From Bryum argenteum (taxonomy: Eukaryota; Streptophyta; Bryopsida; Bryales; Bryaceae), in assembly GCA_037043015.1 (NCBI GenBank), contig CM073321.1, positions 33,396,101 to 33,460,100 on the forward strand: a stretch of DNA of 64,000 nucleotides. Direction: 5' to 3'. Positions 32,495 to 45,168 of the stretch are shown here, piece after piece (position 1 is the first letter of the stretch; each line of letters begins with the position of its first letter). A program made the translations under genes and the position numbers. The notes under the pieces are model-generated. The model was not told the origin of the DNA and ran no database searches. It was given only the letters and a program-made list of their open reading frames with translations.

Positions 32495-34465
32495 TGTGAG
32501 GTTAAATCCCGGTGTTCCGGTTTCTAACTCACAAGTGGGCCGTGGGGGTGGGTGCAAACAAAACAATCTTCCAAGCAATGGACAACCTAGCAACACTTAG
32601 CAAATCTTCTCAACATATCCTATGAAGTTCGGAGTTAAATTGGGCAGCGCTTCCGCACTGCCCTTACTCGTGGTGCACACCAACTAATCGAAACAGCATT
32701 TCAGCAAGGCAGATTCATTCAACAAAAAAACCATCACTCAATTATAAGGCAACACCATTCAAAAAGAAAAGAACAAAAGAAAGAAGAAAAAACAAAAGAA
32801 ACAAACAATCAATTTTTTGGGCAAGAGTTTGCCGTTTTTTTAGGGCACAAGGTTCATAAACCCTACAAGCACTTCAACAACCAACCAGGAATAACCAAAA
32901 ACAAGAAAAGGGAGAGGGGCTTCCTCTCTAATGCCACCCTGTGCGCCCTCCGTATTATCACGGAGGGGACAGGGTTTAGCAAAACCGCTGCTCGATGCTG
33001 ATCTCCACGCCGATCAGCGTCGTCGTTGGTGTTATCGGTCAGGTCCTGGTGGCTGTCGACCCAAGCTCCGGTGGCTGTCCGCTCCGGTGCTGTCGACTCT
33101 GCTCCGGTGCTGTCTGCTGCTCTCCCGTGGATCCTCCAACTGCCGTTCCGCTGCCTCCGTCGCTCTGAGAACGATGCTGCTCCTCGAACTTCCGCTGCCT
33201 CGTTCGCTCTGAGAGCGATGCTGCTCCTCGAACTTCGAATTGCTGGGCTCCGTCGGTGCGGGATGGGCCGCGACCTTGCTGCCTCCTAGCGACCGCTCCT
33301 CCACCTTCCCATCCGATGAATCCGCTCTCACCAGCCAGCCCAATTGGCTCCGTTCATCGTTAGGATCTTGTCGCCTGGGAAAGCGGATCCACTACCCCAA
33401 ATTCGCCCAACCTCGAGAGAAATGGGAGTTGGGTCAAGGTGCTCATGGGTGATTGCAAGATCCCGATCACGCGGGGGAGTGCGTGGAAAATGCGAGTGCC
33501 GCCCTACCGATCTCGTCGTATCGATGCTGCTCGCTGTTGCTAAACCGACGTCGGTCTGGAGTTGCCGAAGTTGGGCTGCCGCCTTCACGCAGTCCGCGAC
33601 GGCCGGATCGGCTGCCTGCTCCGACGCGGTGCTCCCAGCGCTGTCCGCTCCACGTGCAGCTCGAAGCCAAGTTCGTCGTCCTCGCCACCATCGGCCGATC
33701 GCGCCTCGCGGTCTTTGGAGCTTCCGCTTGCGGCTCTCCCTCGGTCGTCGACGTTTTCGGCGCTCTTCCGAACTCCAACTGGTCCTCCGTCGCTAAATCT
33801 GGCTCCTCTCCAGATAGCCCTCGGCTCTCCCACCATGCACACTTCCACCCAAACAACACACTGAACTCCCACCCAAAAAACTCTAACCCTAAAACAATTC
33901 TAAACCTCAACCAGTTTATCGTCCCAACACAATCAAACACCAATCCCTAAATCCATACAAAAATCATGAAAACCAAGCAACAACCAAAAACTCGTCTAAC
34001 GGCTCCTCCTCCGACTCTCCTCCCCTCCCTGGCTGATCCAGAGAGGTTGAAGCAAAAAGCTTCATCCGTCCAATTGGGCGGATTTCATCCGTCCAGTTGG
34101 ACGGACTTCCATCCATCGTTTTTTCTAACCAATTAGGCAAGATAAAGGCACCACACTTCATATAGGGGTTTTATAGAAGGTAAGGGCGAAATGGGGCAAC
34201 CCGGCCCTTACTTAGGAATACATAATCGCTAAAACATACTAAAAACTCGCCATTTAATATATTGGCGTTCATCAAAAATACCAATTTGATATGAATTAGA
34301 GCAAGAACGGGCCGCTTGTGCCAAAACCTCATTGAGACCACGGGTATTCCGTGAATCCACGAAATGAGCTAAAAAGTCTAATTAATCCATGAAAACCTAA
34401 CAATTACGCGCTAAACCTTGCGGGGAGTGTATTCCCGCTAGAGTGAACCGTTTCGCGGGTTCACA
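32495..34465 (-). repeat. Gypsy-C 3' LTR
   Basis: 1971 bp. In element orientation it runs TGTGAACCCGCG...AACCTCACA. The central part 32900-33760 is GC-rich and clearly different from the other LTR in many places, whereas the outer parts are almost identical. Open frames through the GC-rich core are not conserved between the two LTRs, so I do not call genes there. Confidence 0.9.
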
Positions 34466-34561
34466 GGTGTCGGCCATCTGCGGGGCATTTTTTGGCCTAA
34501 AAATGCAACGGACTCAGGGTCTCGAAGCTGGTAGGCAAATGCTCCCGTTGGGCTCGCACGG

Positions 34562-35603
34562 TCACATGTGGTACAACTTACACCGCTCGGCATTTGTGCG
34601 AGCGGGAAAAGGAGCGCCATCTAATGTCGCGAGTTGGACGGTGTTGTTTGGACGGGCATCCCTTACTTCAAATGGGCCTAGCCATATGGCATCGAATTTG
34701 CCCGGAAATTCCATCCTTGTGGCATCTTGGAGCATGACTAAGTCTCCTGGAGCTAAAACCCGCTTCTTATGAAGCTTGTCAAAAGCCAACTTGCGGCGCC
34801 GAGCCATTGTCTCAATATGTTGAGCGCTAAGGCGCCGGGTCTCGCTCAACCCTTCAAGCATGAGAACTCGATCGTGGATAGAGTCCGAAATGGGGAGTCT
34901 AGCCTCGATTGCTATGCGCAAGGATGGGATCTCGATTTCGATGGGTAAAAACCGCCTCTATCCCATAAACTAGGGCAAACGGGGTTTGCTTTGTGGTGAC
35001 CTTGAACGTGGTCCTATATACCCACAAAGCGGCATTGAGCTTGGTATCCCAATCCCGTTTGTTGTCATGGATAGTCTTCCTCAAAATCCTCACGATGGTT
35101 TGATTACATCGTTCGGCTAGGCCGTTGGTTTGAGGATGGTAAGGGGTGGTTTTACGGTGATCAATCCCGTAAGTCGTGGTAAGTTCCTCAATGAGGTCAT
35201 TGAGGAAATGGGTGCCCCGGTCGCTAACCAAAACCCGTAACACCCCGAAACGAGAAAAAACATTCTCAAACAAAAAGAGTGCCGTGGCTTTCTTATTTGC
35301 CACTTTGACCGCCTTGGCCTCTACCCATTTGGTCAAATAATCGACCGCGAGAATGATGTACGCCATTTGGCGTGATGACGTGGGGTGCACCGGGCCCACG
35401 TAGTCTATTCCCCACTTCTCAAAAGGAAGCAAGGGTAGCGAGGGTATTAAAGGGAACGCCATGTGGAGGTCATTCCGAGCAAACCGTTGGCATGCGTCAC
35501 ACTTGGTGGCGTGCCGGTGGGCGTCGGCGAACATGGTGGGCCAAAAGTACCCGGCTCTAAGGATTTTTGGGCGGTGAGACGGCCCGAAAAATGCCCGCCG
35601 CAA
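34562..35603 (-). pseudogene. pol: Gypsy-C integrase
   Basis: Zinc-domain end CDACQRFAR, then the core with catalytic Asp in WGIDYVGPVHP, Asp in LVSDRGTHFLNDL and Glu in TNGLAERCNQTIVR, so D,D,E are all present. The first frame ends near 34899 and the C-terminal part (RVLAPGDLVMLQDATR, FDAIWLGPFEV) continues in another frame to 34562. One frameshift therefore lies near 34910-34920. No chromodomain is seen after it; 34466-34561 up to the LTR is non-coding. Confidence 0.85.
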
Positions 35604-35648
35604 ATGTCATCGTGGCATGCCACAATTATGCGTGATGCCTCGGGCTCA

Positions 35649-36542
35649 CTAACACACCGCGTAGGACCCGTCAATGCCCCGCCGGTACAACCGGTTTGCT
35701 ATAATAGCATAGTGGCGGCTATTGACACGGATTTTGCGCCGCTCATTGGCATCTAGGTGATCGGGAAGTTTTTGCGTCTTCAAAAACTCCGCAATATAGG
35801 TGTCCCACGTGGGGTCACCGTGATGGGAAAAGGTTGGCATCGGGAAGTTCATCCTCGATGTCAACCATGCCCATTGCTTCGGACAACCGTGAGAGGTGGT
35901 CCGCTTGAAGATGCAAGCGGCCGGGTTTGTACTCCACGGTATAATCTAGCTCCTCTAGGAGCAAAACCCATCGTGCCACCCGACCGCTAAGGTCGGGGTT
36001 GTTAACCATGTAGCGTAACGCTAAATGGTCAACAAAAAACCACGGGGATTCATGAGTAAGTAATGCCTAAATTTCTTGGCACTAAACACCATGGCCAAAC
36101 ATTCCCTTTCCGTGGTGGAATAATTTCTTTCCGCGGCGGTTAATTGGCGGCTAGCAAATGCCACGGGGCGGTCCTTGCCGTTAGGTCCATGTGGTTGACA
36201 CAATGTAGAACCCACGGCTACCGCCGATGCATCACAATACACATGAAAGGGGATGTCCCAATTGGGGGGTACAAGGCATGGATAGGAGGTCAACTTGGTC
36301 TTGAGGGCATCAAAACCCTCTTGACACTCACGGGTCCACTCAAATTTGACCTCCTTCCTTGTGAGGTTGGTCAAGGGTATCGCGGCCGTGGCATAATCGG
36401 CCATGATGTCCCGATACCACCCAAAATGGCCAAGAGCACGTTGTACGCCTTTGACCGAAGTTGGGGGTTCAAGGTTGAGAATCACTTCAACCTTTTCGGG
36501 GTCCGGTTCCTTGCCGGCCTTGGAGACCACGTAGCCCAACAA
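35649..36542 (-). pseudogene. pol: Gypsy-C RNase H domain
   Basis: RT connection GHFGWYRDIMADYATAAIPL, then RNase H: YCDASAVAVGSTLCQ (catalytic Asp), YSTTERECLAMVFSAKKFRHYL (catalytic Glu) and, after a frame change near 36015, EYKPGRLHLQADHLSRL (final Asp). A second change near 35830-35860 precedes the linker to integrase. Reading frames are only lightly damaged. Confidence 0.85.
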
Positions 36543-36551
36543 TACCCCTTT

Positions 36552-37388
36552 TTATACCCCTAGGTACACCTTGGCGGGATTTAAGGAGAGGCGGTTTCGA
36601 CGGCACCGCACAAAACACTCACGCAACATTGCGTAATGTTCTAATGCGCTTGTTTGGGTGCTAAAATCGTCAATGAAAACCGACATAGACTTATGGAGGA
36701 GATCAAAAAAGATGGACGTCATGACTCGTTGGAACGCCGAGGGTGCGTTGCACAACCCGAAGGGCATGACCACATAGATGAACGTCCCCCAAGGGGTTGT
36801 GAAAGCGGTTTTGTGATAATCATCGGGATGGATGGATACTTGGTTATATCCCGAGTATCCATCTAGGAAGGTGTAGAGCCCATGCCCCGCCACCTCATCC
36901 AAGATTTGGTTCACAAATGGAAGGGGGAAGTGATCCTTTTGGGTGGCTTTTTTTAAACGACGATAGTCGATGCACACCCTTAACTTCCCATTTTTCTTCT
37001 TCACAAGCACCATAGGAGACACCCAATCCGTGATTTCCACCGGTTTAATGAAACCCGCCTCTAAGAGCTTTTCCAACTCGGCTTTGACCACGAGTTGGAG
37101 GCGGGGGTTCATTCGGCGTTCCTTTTGCCGGACCGGTATGGACCCCGGAAGTAGGGGAATCGTGTGTTGGGCAATCTCCGGTGGGATGCCCTTGAGGTCT
37201 TTATAGGACCAAGCAAAAATATCCCGGAATTCGAGGACAGGACCTTTGAACCTCTGAACCTCTGAACTTCCGGGGATAATTGAGCCCGCATTTTGATGGG
37301 GCGGGGTTCTTCGCCCTTTAGAGACACGTCCACATCTACGCAATCGTTGATTGGGACCGTGACCGGGTTGGTGGGGCCGTGATACCAA
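36552..37388 (-). pseudogene. pol: Gypsy-C reverse transcriptase
   Basis: One long frame with [72 protein letters not shown] and the active site MSVFIDDF (FIDD variant of YxDD). The upstream join to the protease frame is broken by a tandem 8-bp duplication of ACCTCTGA near 37247-37267, which shifts the frame. Downstream the frame ends at 36552, just before the GYVVSK segment. Confidence 0.9.
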
Positions 37389-39379
37389 TCACTTGGCACC
37401 GCGGGGTAAATAGGTAAATTGGAACCCACCTCCAAGTTAGTGGAGGTTTTGCGGAAATGAAGAGGAGGAGGGAGTATTTCTTCCTCTTCCATTAGCCCTT
37501 CAAAACCGAGGCTTTGGGTTCCGTCTATCTCGAGGTTGTAGACCACCTCATAGTCAACCTCATCAACCAAGTTTGTTACCCCGGGGTATAGGCCTACCGG
37601 TTCTTCCAAAACTCTCATGGTAGTGATGACATTCACCGATTGTAACCTAGGAGTGTCAAGGTCCTCGGGATGATCCCGAAGCCATGTGGCAAATTCACCG
37701 TCATCCTCCCAATCATAAAGTCCCGGACCAAGGTTTCTAATCGGGCCTAAATCGATGGGATTGATTCCCGGGGCCAACGCGGGGTGTATAAGGTCCACGT
37801 GTTCACCATCGGTGGATGGCATGGTCTTAGGCACTTCTCCAAGTGTTCCTAAGGAGGTGGGTACCCGACACCCGATAGTCACCATTGATTGGTTTTCCGG
37901 CGGACCAAATTGCAACGTTGATTGATTGATGGACCAACGCTCGTCGGCGTTGGCCCTTCTCAACCAATCTCTCCCTAAAAGGATGGGATAAGCGGCCTTA
38001 CTAGCCTCAAGCTTCAATACATGGAAATTCAATGGATAGACTTCCCCTCCCGCTTCCATGTGGCAATTGGCGATTTCGCCAAGTGGAGTAATTGGACGTT
38101 GGTCCGCCACCTTGACAATGTAAGGGGAGGGGCCGGTAATATCTAAGCCTAGCTTAGCCATCGTGATGGAGGACATGACGTTGATGCCACTACCGTTGTC
38201 AACAACGGCGCTCAGGATGATTCTATCCAAAATAGAGACATCAATCTCGAAGGCACCGTCATCTACCAACGGGCTAGTGTACATTTTAGCGGCCATTACC
38301 ACCTTCCGAGATCTCCGGGGCATTGTCGCCCCTTCTTTGAACTCTTTCCTCAATGAGGGGGCTACCCGGATAAGTTGGGCTATGGATATATTAGCCCTAA
38401 TGGTGCAAAGATCCGTCCAAAGGTCATAATCCGCCGCCGGGTTGAACACCCGGGTACCCTGAGCCGCTGGCCCTAGGGGATCCCGGTGTCCGGACTCCGC
38501 CGTGTCTACAAACCGATAGAGGTCCTCTACCTCATCATCAAGAGGTTCTAATTGGATACCCTCCATTGAGGATTGGTCCAAGGGTGGGTCCGGGGAAAAC
38601 TCATGCAATTGACTCCTCAAAAACTCCTTCACGGCCGGGATATCCGGTTCCTCTTCCGAGTCACTACCCTCTCGGGATATTGTATCGAGAGGTGGATTAT
38701 TGGCCCGTTGTTGCCGTATCATGACCGCCACATGGTGTTCAACCGGTTCCCCCACTACCATAGCAACCACGGTGTCCACCTCCTCATGTATGATTAAATG
38801 CATACTTTGATGTATAGGGGGGTGGGCCGCGTTTGGGATGACCCCCGTGGTCGAAGGACCACCGGGAGGTACAACGCTATTCCGGACGTCTTGGGAGACC
38901 GTTGGGTTGGCGTATACCGCCGGCGGTTGAGCACTAGGGGGGACCGGTTGCATCCCCATGTAATATTGGACCGAGGGATTACTTGGTCCCGCACCTTGGC
39001 CTTGGTCCAACGGTGGTGGAACATAACTAGTAGGAGCCATTGGATACCATGGAGTCGGGTATGTTTGTAAAAGGTACCCTTGTGCCGGCTTATCATAGAA
39101 GAAGCCTTGGGTGGGGGTTGAGGAGCTTGAAGCCCCCGGAACGGTTTCCGGCTTTGCCTTTTTTTGGCGGAAACACCGCTCGGTGGGGTGGTTGTCCCCA
39201 CAATTGTCACACACCACGCCGGTCTCCACCCAACACTTTCCCGGACCAATGGGGTGAAATCGCCCACATGTAGGGCACGGCGTCCCCTTTGGTAATGGTG
39301 GATTACCCCCGGTTGGTTTGGGTGGTGTAGGCCGGCTATGTGGTGGGACGTACGGGCTTGGATTAGGTGGACTTGGACA
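37109..39379 (-). pseudogene. Gypsy-C zinc knuckles and aspartic protease
   Basis: A long frame of just over 700 codons. Near its start are CPTCGRFHPIGPGKC and CDNCGDNHPTERC (CX2CX4HX4C), the second and third zinc knuckles; the first, CTNCRQFGHTPRFC, is split by the nested Gypsy-B. A Pro-rich spacer follows, then the protease with VVDNGSGINVMSS (D-N-G-S active site, about 38170-38210) and ILLGRDWL. The C-terminal part leads into RT. The fusion of nucleocapsid and protease in one frame is typical of plant gypsy polyproteins. Confidence 0.85.
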
Positions 39380-39384
39380 AAATC

Positions 39385-40678
39385 TGTCGCAACCCTTGCT
39401 AGCTCACCTTAGCTTACACCAACTTTTTCCCAAATCTAGCAAGTGTCACGAGCGCTAACTCTGCACATCCCCCACATGCACAAAGTTAGCTCTCCATACC
39501 AACCACCAAGCTCACCGCTTGGTTATCAATCCCTCCTACTCATGCAACCGGGACTCAACCCCTTCGTAGGTAGCCAATGGTTAGGTGCGGACTTCCACTT
39601 ATGTCCAAGGCCCAACTTGGTGGCACTCCCATACCACGCGGCCTAACCGCACTTGGTGGTGCCTCCTCACCACCGCCCATGACCACCATGGTGACCCCAA
39701 GGCCACCAAGTAATCACAACGCCGGCGGTGAGACACCACCCCACATCGGTAGCACTCATGGTCCTCATTTTGCCTATATGAGTCCCCGTGGTGAAGCCCC
39801 AACACTAGCTCCCCCACCGGGACTCACCTTGTCCTTATGAGCCACCGTGGTGAAGCCCCAACACTAGCTCCACCCACCGTGCCTCATTTTGCACTTTGAG
39901 TCCCCGTGGTGGAGCCCCAACACTAGCTCCACCCATTGGGACTCACCTTGGCTTGGGAGTCCCCATGGTGAGGCCCCAACACTAGCCACACCACTCGGGA
40001 CTCCCACCTTGGACACCACCAAGGCACCATGGGAGTGGGGAGGGAGACCAGCCCTCCCCATAGTATACTCTGTGGGATTCGGCAGCCCCCTGGTCCTAGG
40101 TGAAGGGCTGGACCCTCACACCTCTAAAGTTTGGAAGACCACCCAATCTCCCAATGCCTTAGCCGCTGGAAGGCCCCGGGAGACTTCCCGAACCTTCCAG
40201 GGCTCGTATCTACCTCGTCCCGCATCCAAACGCGACGAGCGACCACTCTATCGACATCTACTCGTCAAGTAGATGCCGATAGACACCTTACTTGCCTCAT
40301 TCCGACAAGTATTGAGGGAGTTATGCCCCTCTGAAGATTCGGGAGTCCCGGGCCAGCTTCCCAGTCCAGCACTGTCCCTGGACAGCACTCCCTTTAGTCC
40401 CACAATCTTCCAACTCCCATAACTTTTAGCTCACACCTCCAAATGAGGTGCTCCTTAGCATCCCGGAATCGTGGCAACATGAGCTTCCATAATCTCATGT
40501 CCATTCCGTCGTGGCTCCTAGTCTCCGTGGGTGAGAGGCGTCTCCAACGCCCGGGGTCCTCTCCCACACTAGGCCCACTTAGGTTCCCTTCACCTTGGCA
40601 CCCCAAGGCCCGGGCGTCACTCCGTGTCCCCTTGGGCCCTTGGTGTTGCGGGCACTCCTCAAGGAGAGGTGCGCGACA
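39385..40678 (-). repeat. Gypsy-B 3' LTR (copy 2)
   Basis: 1294 bp with TG..CA ends. The polypurine tract lies just to the right, read on the - strand, with the GTCGATGAGGGCATCGAC hairpin at about 40700-40717. TSD AAATC precedes it. Confidence 0.9.
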
Positions 40679-41480
40679 CTCACCCCCACCTAATGGAGTC
40701 GATGCCCTCATCGACTATACTTGTAGTCGGTCACACCAACTCTTGGGTTGCCATCCCCACCGGTGTGCAAAGATTGTGTTTCACCAGGGCGCGACCCCCA
40801 CAATGCACTCTCAAACTTTGGCAAAGTCTCAAAGGTGTCGTCATTAGGTGGTCCGTTTAGAACCGTGGACTTCTTCCAAGGCAACTAAACTACTCTAGAC
40901 CCACCTACTTTGAGACCCTCTTGGATTGCCCTTACCTTGGCTCTCCAAGTTAGGCTCCACTAGCCTAACACTTCTTCCTTGACTACTAGGCTGGACCTCA
41001 ATGCTTCCACCAAGTTGTCTTGGTTGCAAACCCAAGATGGCTTTTACACCACGACTCGATCGCACGGGGGTAATGCCAAGTTCCGCCCAACTCGGATCCC
41101 ACTATCTCTTTCAAGGCATGGGTTCATGACTCCCATGCACTAGCTTGCACTAGTTTGTGGGAGTGGCGCTTTTATGAGCACGCGCCATTACCTTGTCCCC
41201 GCCCGGACAAGCCCAAGGCCAAGGGACTTCATGGTTTTATCCACTTTTTCTCCTAGCCTTGGTCCCCATTACTCGGCCTTCCCAACTCGGTTTCACATCT
41301 CTATTTCCCCTCTTCCACCAACTTAGCACAAGTACAAGACTAGGACTCCATCTCATACTCTTCTCTTTGCACACACCAAAGCCAAACTTTATTGCCAAAT
41401 CCAAAGAACGAGTACAAGTGTTGTGGATCTACGCCCAAGCTACAAGTCATCCTCCCCCACTACGGAGGTTGATGTCCTCA
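40679..41480 (-). other. Gypsy-B copy 2 3' untranslated region
   Basis: About 800 bp matching 25655-26453 of copy 1, without conserved coding sequence, ending in the polypurine tract. Confidence 0.7.
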
Positions 41481-42722
41481 TCAATGCCTACGTTGCTTCT
41501 TGTTGGAGCTCCTATTCTTCTCAAAGTTCTCCACCACCTCCTTAGCATTCACCATGTCCTTTGCCGCCACCCACGTTGCTTCTTTCTCGTGGTATCCTCG
41601 CCACTTCACAAGGTATTCCTTGCTCTTGTTTTTGAGGTTCCTACTCTTGAGGATGGCTTCTACCTCATATTCCAAATGTTGTCCAACCAACTCTGGTGGT
41701 GGCCGAATCACTTGCTTGCGATCCGGCCACAAGGTATCCTCCTTGAATGGCTTTAACAATGAAACATGGAATGTTGGATGCACTTTGATCTCGGGTGGTA
41801 GCTCCAACTTATACACATCTTTGAACACCCGTTCCACAATGGGAAACGGACCCGCAAACTTGGACATGAACTTTGGAGTGAGGCCTTCGGGCATGGTGAA
41901 GTTCTTCACATTCAACAACACCTTTTGTCCCACCTCATACTCCACTTCACGTCTTCCGGCATTGACTTGCTTCTCATAGCGCCTTCTTGCTTTCTCCAAC
42001 AACAACTTGGTTTTTTCCAACATATGTTCCCGCTTCTTGGCCAAGTCTTCACCATCTTGGTTGAACTCTGGTGTTGAATGTGCCCCCTCGAGAGCTAAGT
42101 CGGCGGGTTGGAGTGGCTCCACTCCATAGGCCACTTTGAAAGGTGACTCCTTAGTCGCCGAGTGTGTGGCCGCATTGTAATCGAACTCCGCCAACCCCAC
42201 ATAGTCTACCCAATCACGTTGGTCCGCACTCACAAAGTTCCTCAAGTATTGGTTCAAGACCCCATTCACCCTTTCAGTTTGCCCGTCTGTTTGGGGATGA
42301 AAGGCAGTGCTAAATGTCAACTTGGTTCCCACCTTCCTAAAGAAGTGTCTCCAAAATGCACTTGTGAACTTTGGGTCTCGATCTGACACAATCACTCTTG
42401 GCAACCCGTAATGCTTCCACCATGCATCGAGAAAGATCTTGGCGGTCTCAAGCGCAGTTGCAGTTCCTCTAGTTGGCACCATATGAGCCAACTTGCTAAA
42501 CCGATCCACCATCACTAAGATGGCATCATACCCTTGCGACTCGGGAAGGCTTGTGATGAAGTCCATAGACACACTATGCCAAGGACCCGGCGGAATTGGC
42601 AATGGTTGCAACAAGCCTGCTTGCTTTTGATATGAAGCCCGGTTAAGTTGGCACTTCACACAAGTCTTCACAAAGTGGGTTATGTCATCTTTCATCCCCG
42701 GCCAATAGTACCTCCTTGACAC
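41481..42722 (-). CDS. pol: Gypsy-B copy 2 integrase core, GPY/F tail and chromodomain
   Basis: 413 open residues. [19 protein letters not shown] carries the two cysteines of the zinc domain. The core has [26 protein letters not shown] and [16 protein letters not shown] (D,D,E complete). The tail reads [15 protein letters not shown]. The chromodomain is [19 protein letters not shown] then [14 protein letters not shown], ending RRH stop. Catalytic and chromatin-targeting parts look intact. It is cut off from the rest of pol by a single lost base near 42755 (GHRGEK is destroyed), so expression as a polyprotein would fail. Confidence 0.9.
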   Translation of the reverse strand: MSRRYYWPGMKDDITHFVKTCVKCQLNRASYQKQAGLLQPLPIPPGPWHSVSMDFITSLPESQGYDAILVMVDRFSKLAHMVPTRGTATALETAKIFLDAWWKHYGLPRVIVSDRDPKFTSAFWRHFFRKVGTKLTFSTAFHPQTDGQTERVNGVLNQYLRNFVSADQRDWVDYVGLAEFDYNAATHSATKESPFKVAYGVEPLQPADLALEGAHSTPEFNQDGEDLAKKREHMLEKTKLLLEKARRRYEKQVNAGRREVEYEVGQKVLLNVKNFTMPEGLTPKFMSKFAGPFPIVERVFKDVYKLELPPEIKVHPTFHVSLLKPFKEDTLWPDRKQVIRPPPELVGQHLEYEVEAILKSRNLKNKSKEYLVKWRGYHEKEATWVAAKDMVNAKEVVENFEKNRSSNKKQRRH

Positions 42723-44812
42723 CGTTGCAATGGTAGCCTTTTCTCCCCTATGGCGGCTATGGGACTATCATGTTCCTCCTTCAAAACCAACAATCTAAGC
42801 TTGCCTTGAGGAACATACACCCTACTTTGCTTATACTTGAGCAATCCATTCACCAACTTGATCTCCTTGAGCTTCTTGCCCTTCCTAAGATCACCAAGCA
42901 TTTGTTGTGCCTCGGGGTCCTTCATGTACCCCTCTCTTATCCGCCGTTCCCAATTGCCTTCACCCTTATACATGAGCCGCAAGACTTGGGTGGTGCTCAT
43001 GGCATGAAACTCTTCCTTTCTACTTAGCGCATCCGGCACCACATTGTCACGGCCCGGTTTGTGGATCAAGTCCACATTCATGAGCGCCAAGGTATCATGC
43101 CACCTAAATTGTTTGGCACTCATTTGTGCTTGTGTCTCAAAATACTTCAAAGACACATTATCGGTGTAGACCTTAGTCTTTTGCAACCCCAAGTAATGTT
43201 GCCATGTCTTCAAACAATGCACCACCGCAAAGAGCTCCTTCTCGTGAGTTGGCCATCTCCTTTGACACCCATCCAACTTCTTGCTCTCATAGGCAATTGG
43301 CCTACCATCTTGCATCAAGACGCCTCCAATGGCAAAGTCACTTGCATCTGTGTGGACCTCAAAGGGCTTATCAAACTCAGGGAACTTCAACACTGGTGGA
43401 GATGACAACTTGTTCTTCAGTTCCTCAAAGGCTTGGTAGCAAAATTCATCCCATACTTGGTTCACCCCTTTTTTCAATAAGTCGGACAAAGGCTTGGCAA
43501 TCTTAGAGAAGTTGCGTATGAAGCGGCGATAGTAGTTTGCTAGGCCAAGGAATGACCTAAGTCCCTTTTGTGTAGAAGGCCGCTTCCACTCTTGAATTGC
43601 CTTCACCTTCTTCATGTCCGGCTTGATTCCATCTCCGGTAACCACATGGCCCAAGAACTCCATCTCAAGTTGTGCAAACTCACTCTTTTCCCCATTAGCA
43701 TAAAGCTTGTTGTCTTTAAGCTTCATGAGTACTGCCTCAAGGTGCCTTGCATGTTCCTCGGCCGTCTTGGAAAACACCAAGATGCCATCGATGTAGACAA
43801 TCACAAAGTCATCCTCTTCCTCTCGAAAGATGGTGTTCATAAGGGTTGTGAATGTTGAGGGTGCATTGCACAACCCAAAGGGCATCACAAGGAACTCATA
43901 AGACCCATACCTTGTGCGGCACGCGGTCTTTTCCACATCCGCATCCGCAATGCGGATTTGGTAGTAACCCGACTTCAAGTCTATGCGACTAAAGTACTTA
44001 GCTCCCGCCAATCTATCAAAGAGATCATCAATTCGAGGCAAAGGGTAGTTGTTCTTGATGGTCACCTTATTCAAGGCCCTATAATCAATGCACATCCTAA
44101 GCTTGCCATCCTTCTTGTCCACAAAGAGGACCGGTGCACCATATGGTGACTTGCTTGGTCTCACATAACCCCTTTCCAACAAGTCGTTTAGTTGCTTCTT
44201 TAGCTCCATCAACTCTTTTTGGTTTAACCGATAAGGTGCCTTACAAGGTGGTTCAGCTCCAGGTAGCACCTCGATCTTGTGATCCACTTCTCTTCTTGGG
44301 GGTAGCTCTTTGGGTAACTCATTGGTAAGCACATCCTTGTACTTGGCCAACACCTCTTGAATTTCTTTGGGAAGTGGTTGTTGCACCCCCTTCCCCTCAT
44401 GCCCAAGTTGCTCTTCACGAGCCATCACCACAAATTGATGTTCCAACATTTGGTCTAAAGAGACCAAGTTTAATTTGCCCCCCGCTATTGAAGGGCCACA
44501 AGTTAACTTCAACACTAACTCCTTGCCATCACGGCGCACCACTAACCGTGTTGGCTTGCGCCTCACATCCACTGTGTGCGCCTCAAAGAAGGTATCCCCT
44601 AAGATGAGGTCTACCTCATCCATCTCACATAATGTGAAATTCTCAACAAACTCCAATGTCCCACACTTCAAGGTCACTTGCAACGCCACTTCCTCCGTCT
44701 TGTGCGGTTCGCCCTTTGCAAAACGCACATTGATGGGCTTGCTTGCCGTTTGCAGTGGCAAGCCCAACTCCCTTGCTAGTTTGGGACTCATGAAGGAGTG
44801 CGTTGCCCCCAA
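42692..44812 (-). CDS. pol: Gypsy-B copy 2 protease tail, reverse transcriptase, RNase H
   Basis: About 700 open residues, from [16 protein letters not shown] just after the protease active site through RT ([52 protein letters not shown]) to RNase H ([27 protein letters not shown]). The RT active site reads VYIDGILVF, codons 43784-43795 on the - strand, the same YIDG as copy 1. The DTGA protease motif is broken by a one-base loss near 44815, so this frame cannot be reached from gag without a shift. The frame ends after the integrase-zinc frameshift. Confidence 0.9.
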   Translation of the reverse strand: MGATHSFMSPKLARELGLPLQTASKPINVRFAKGEPHKTEEVALQVTLKCGTLEFVENFTLCEMDEVDLILGDTFFEAHTVDVRRKPTRLVVRRDGKELVLKLTCGPSIAGGKLNLVSLDQMLEHQFVVMAREEQLGHEGKGVQQPLPKEIQEVLAKYKDVLTNELPKELPPRREVDHKIEVLPGAEPPCKAPYRLNQKELMELKKQLNDLLERGYVRPSKSPYGAPVLFVDKKDGKLRMCIDYRALNKVTIKNNYPLPRIDDLFDRLAGAKYFSRIDLKSGYYQIRIADADVEKTACRTRYGSYEFLVMPFGLCNAPSTFTTLMNTIFREEEDDFVIVYIDGILVFSKTAEEHARHLEAVLMKLKDNKLYANGEKSEFAQLEMEFLGHVVTGDGIKPDMKKVKAIQEWKRPSTQKGLRSFLGLANYYRRFIRNFSKIAKPLSDLLKKGVNQVWDEFCYQAFEELKNKLSSPPVLKFPEFDKPFEVHTDASDFAIGGVLMQDGRPIAYESKKLDGCQRRWPTHEKELFAVVHCLKTWQHYLGLQKTKVYTDNVSLKYFETQAQMSAKQFRWHDTLALMNVDLIHKPGRDNVVPDALSRKEEFHAMSTTQVLRLMYKGEGNWERRIREGYMKDPEAQQMLGDLRKGKKLKEIKLVNGLLKYKQSRVYVPQGKLRLLVLKEEHDSPIAAIGEKRLPLQRCQGGTIGRG

Positions 44813-45168
44813 TCAACCAAACATGAGACATCTTTGTTCTTCACTTGGTCCTCAAGAAACAAGAGGCCCGGCCTTGGCTTGAGGCTACTTGCCTTGGCCA
44901 CAAAACCTCCTTCTAGTATGCGGTCTTCAACACAAGCAAGACTTGCAATGGTACTCACCTTCTTGTCGGGGCACTCCGCAATGAAGTGGCCAATCTTGCC
45001 ACAACCATGGCACCTCTTGGCCTTGGTGTCATCACCTTTGTCTCCCCCTTTAGATGGCTTTCCCCCTTGGTGTTCCCTTTTGTTAGAGGCTCCACCATCC
45101 ACTTGTCCCTTGTGTTTGTTGCCAAAGCCAAACTTCTTGCGCTCTTTGCCTCGAGCCGCATTCCTATT
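44788..45168 (-). CDS. Gypsy-B copy 2 nucleocapsid and start of protease
   Basis: It is in the same frame as gag, directly after the UGA at 45169-45171. It reads [16 protein letters not shown], a basic stretch, then the knuckle [14 protein letters not shown] (about 44977-45018) and [13 protein letters not shown], where copy 1 has VDTGATHS. The basic region and knuckle would bind RNA. Production needs readthrough of the UGA. Confidence 0.75.
   Translation of the reverse strand, partial: NRNAARGKERKKFGFGNKHKGQVDGGASNKREHQGGKPSKGGDKGDDTKAKRCHGCGKIGHFIAECPDKKVSTIASLACVEDRILEGGFVAKASSLKPRPGLLFLEDQVKNKDVSCLVDWGQRTPS

Noticed and set aside
32946-33300. Stand-alone host exon cluster upstream of Gypsy-C
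   Set aside because: The same sequence is at 51360-51700 in the other LTR, so it belongs to the retrotransposon.
33032-33950. Several overlapping open frames in the GC-rich core of LTR-C
   Set aside because: GC richness lowers stop frequency in all frames, and the partner LTR (51414-52457) breaks or changes each frame, so coding is unlikely.
41193-41979. Long antisense frames over the Gypsy-B chromodomain and integrase (also at 25156-25942)
   Set aside because: They are shadows opposite a recognisable coding strand and have no family signal.
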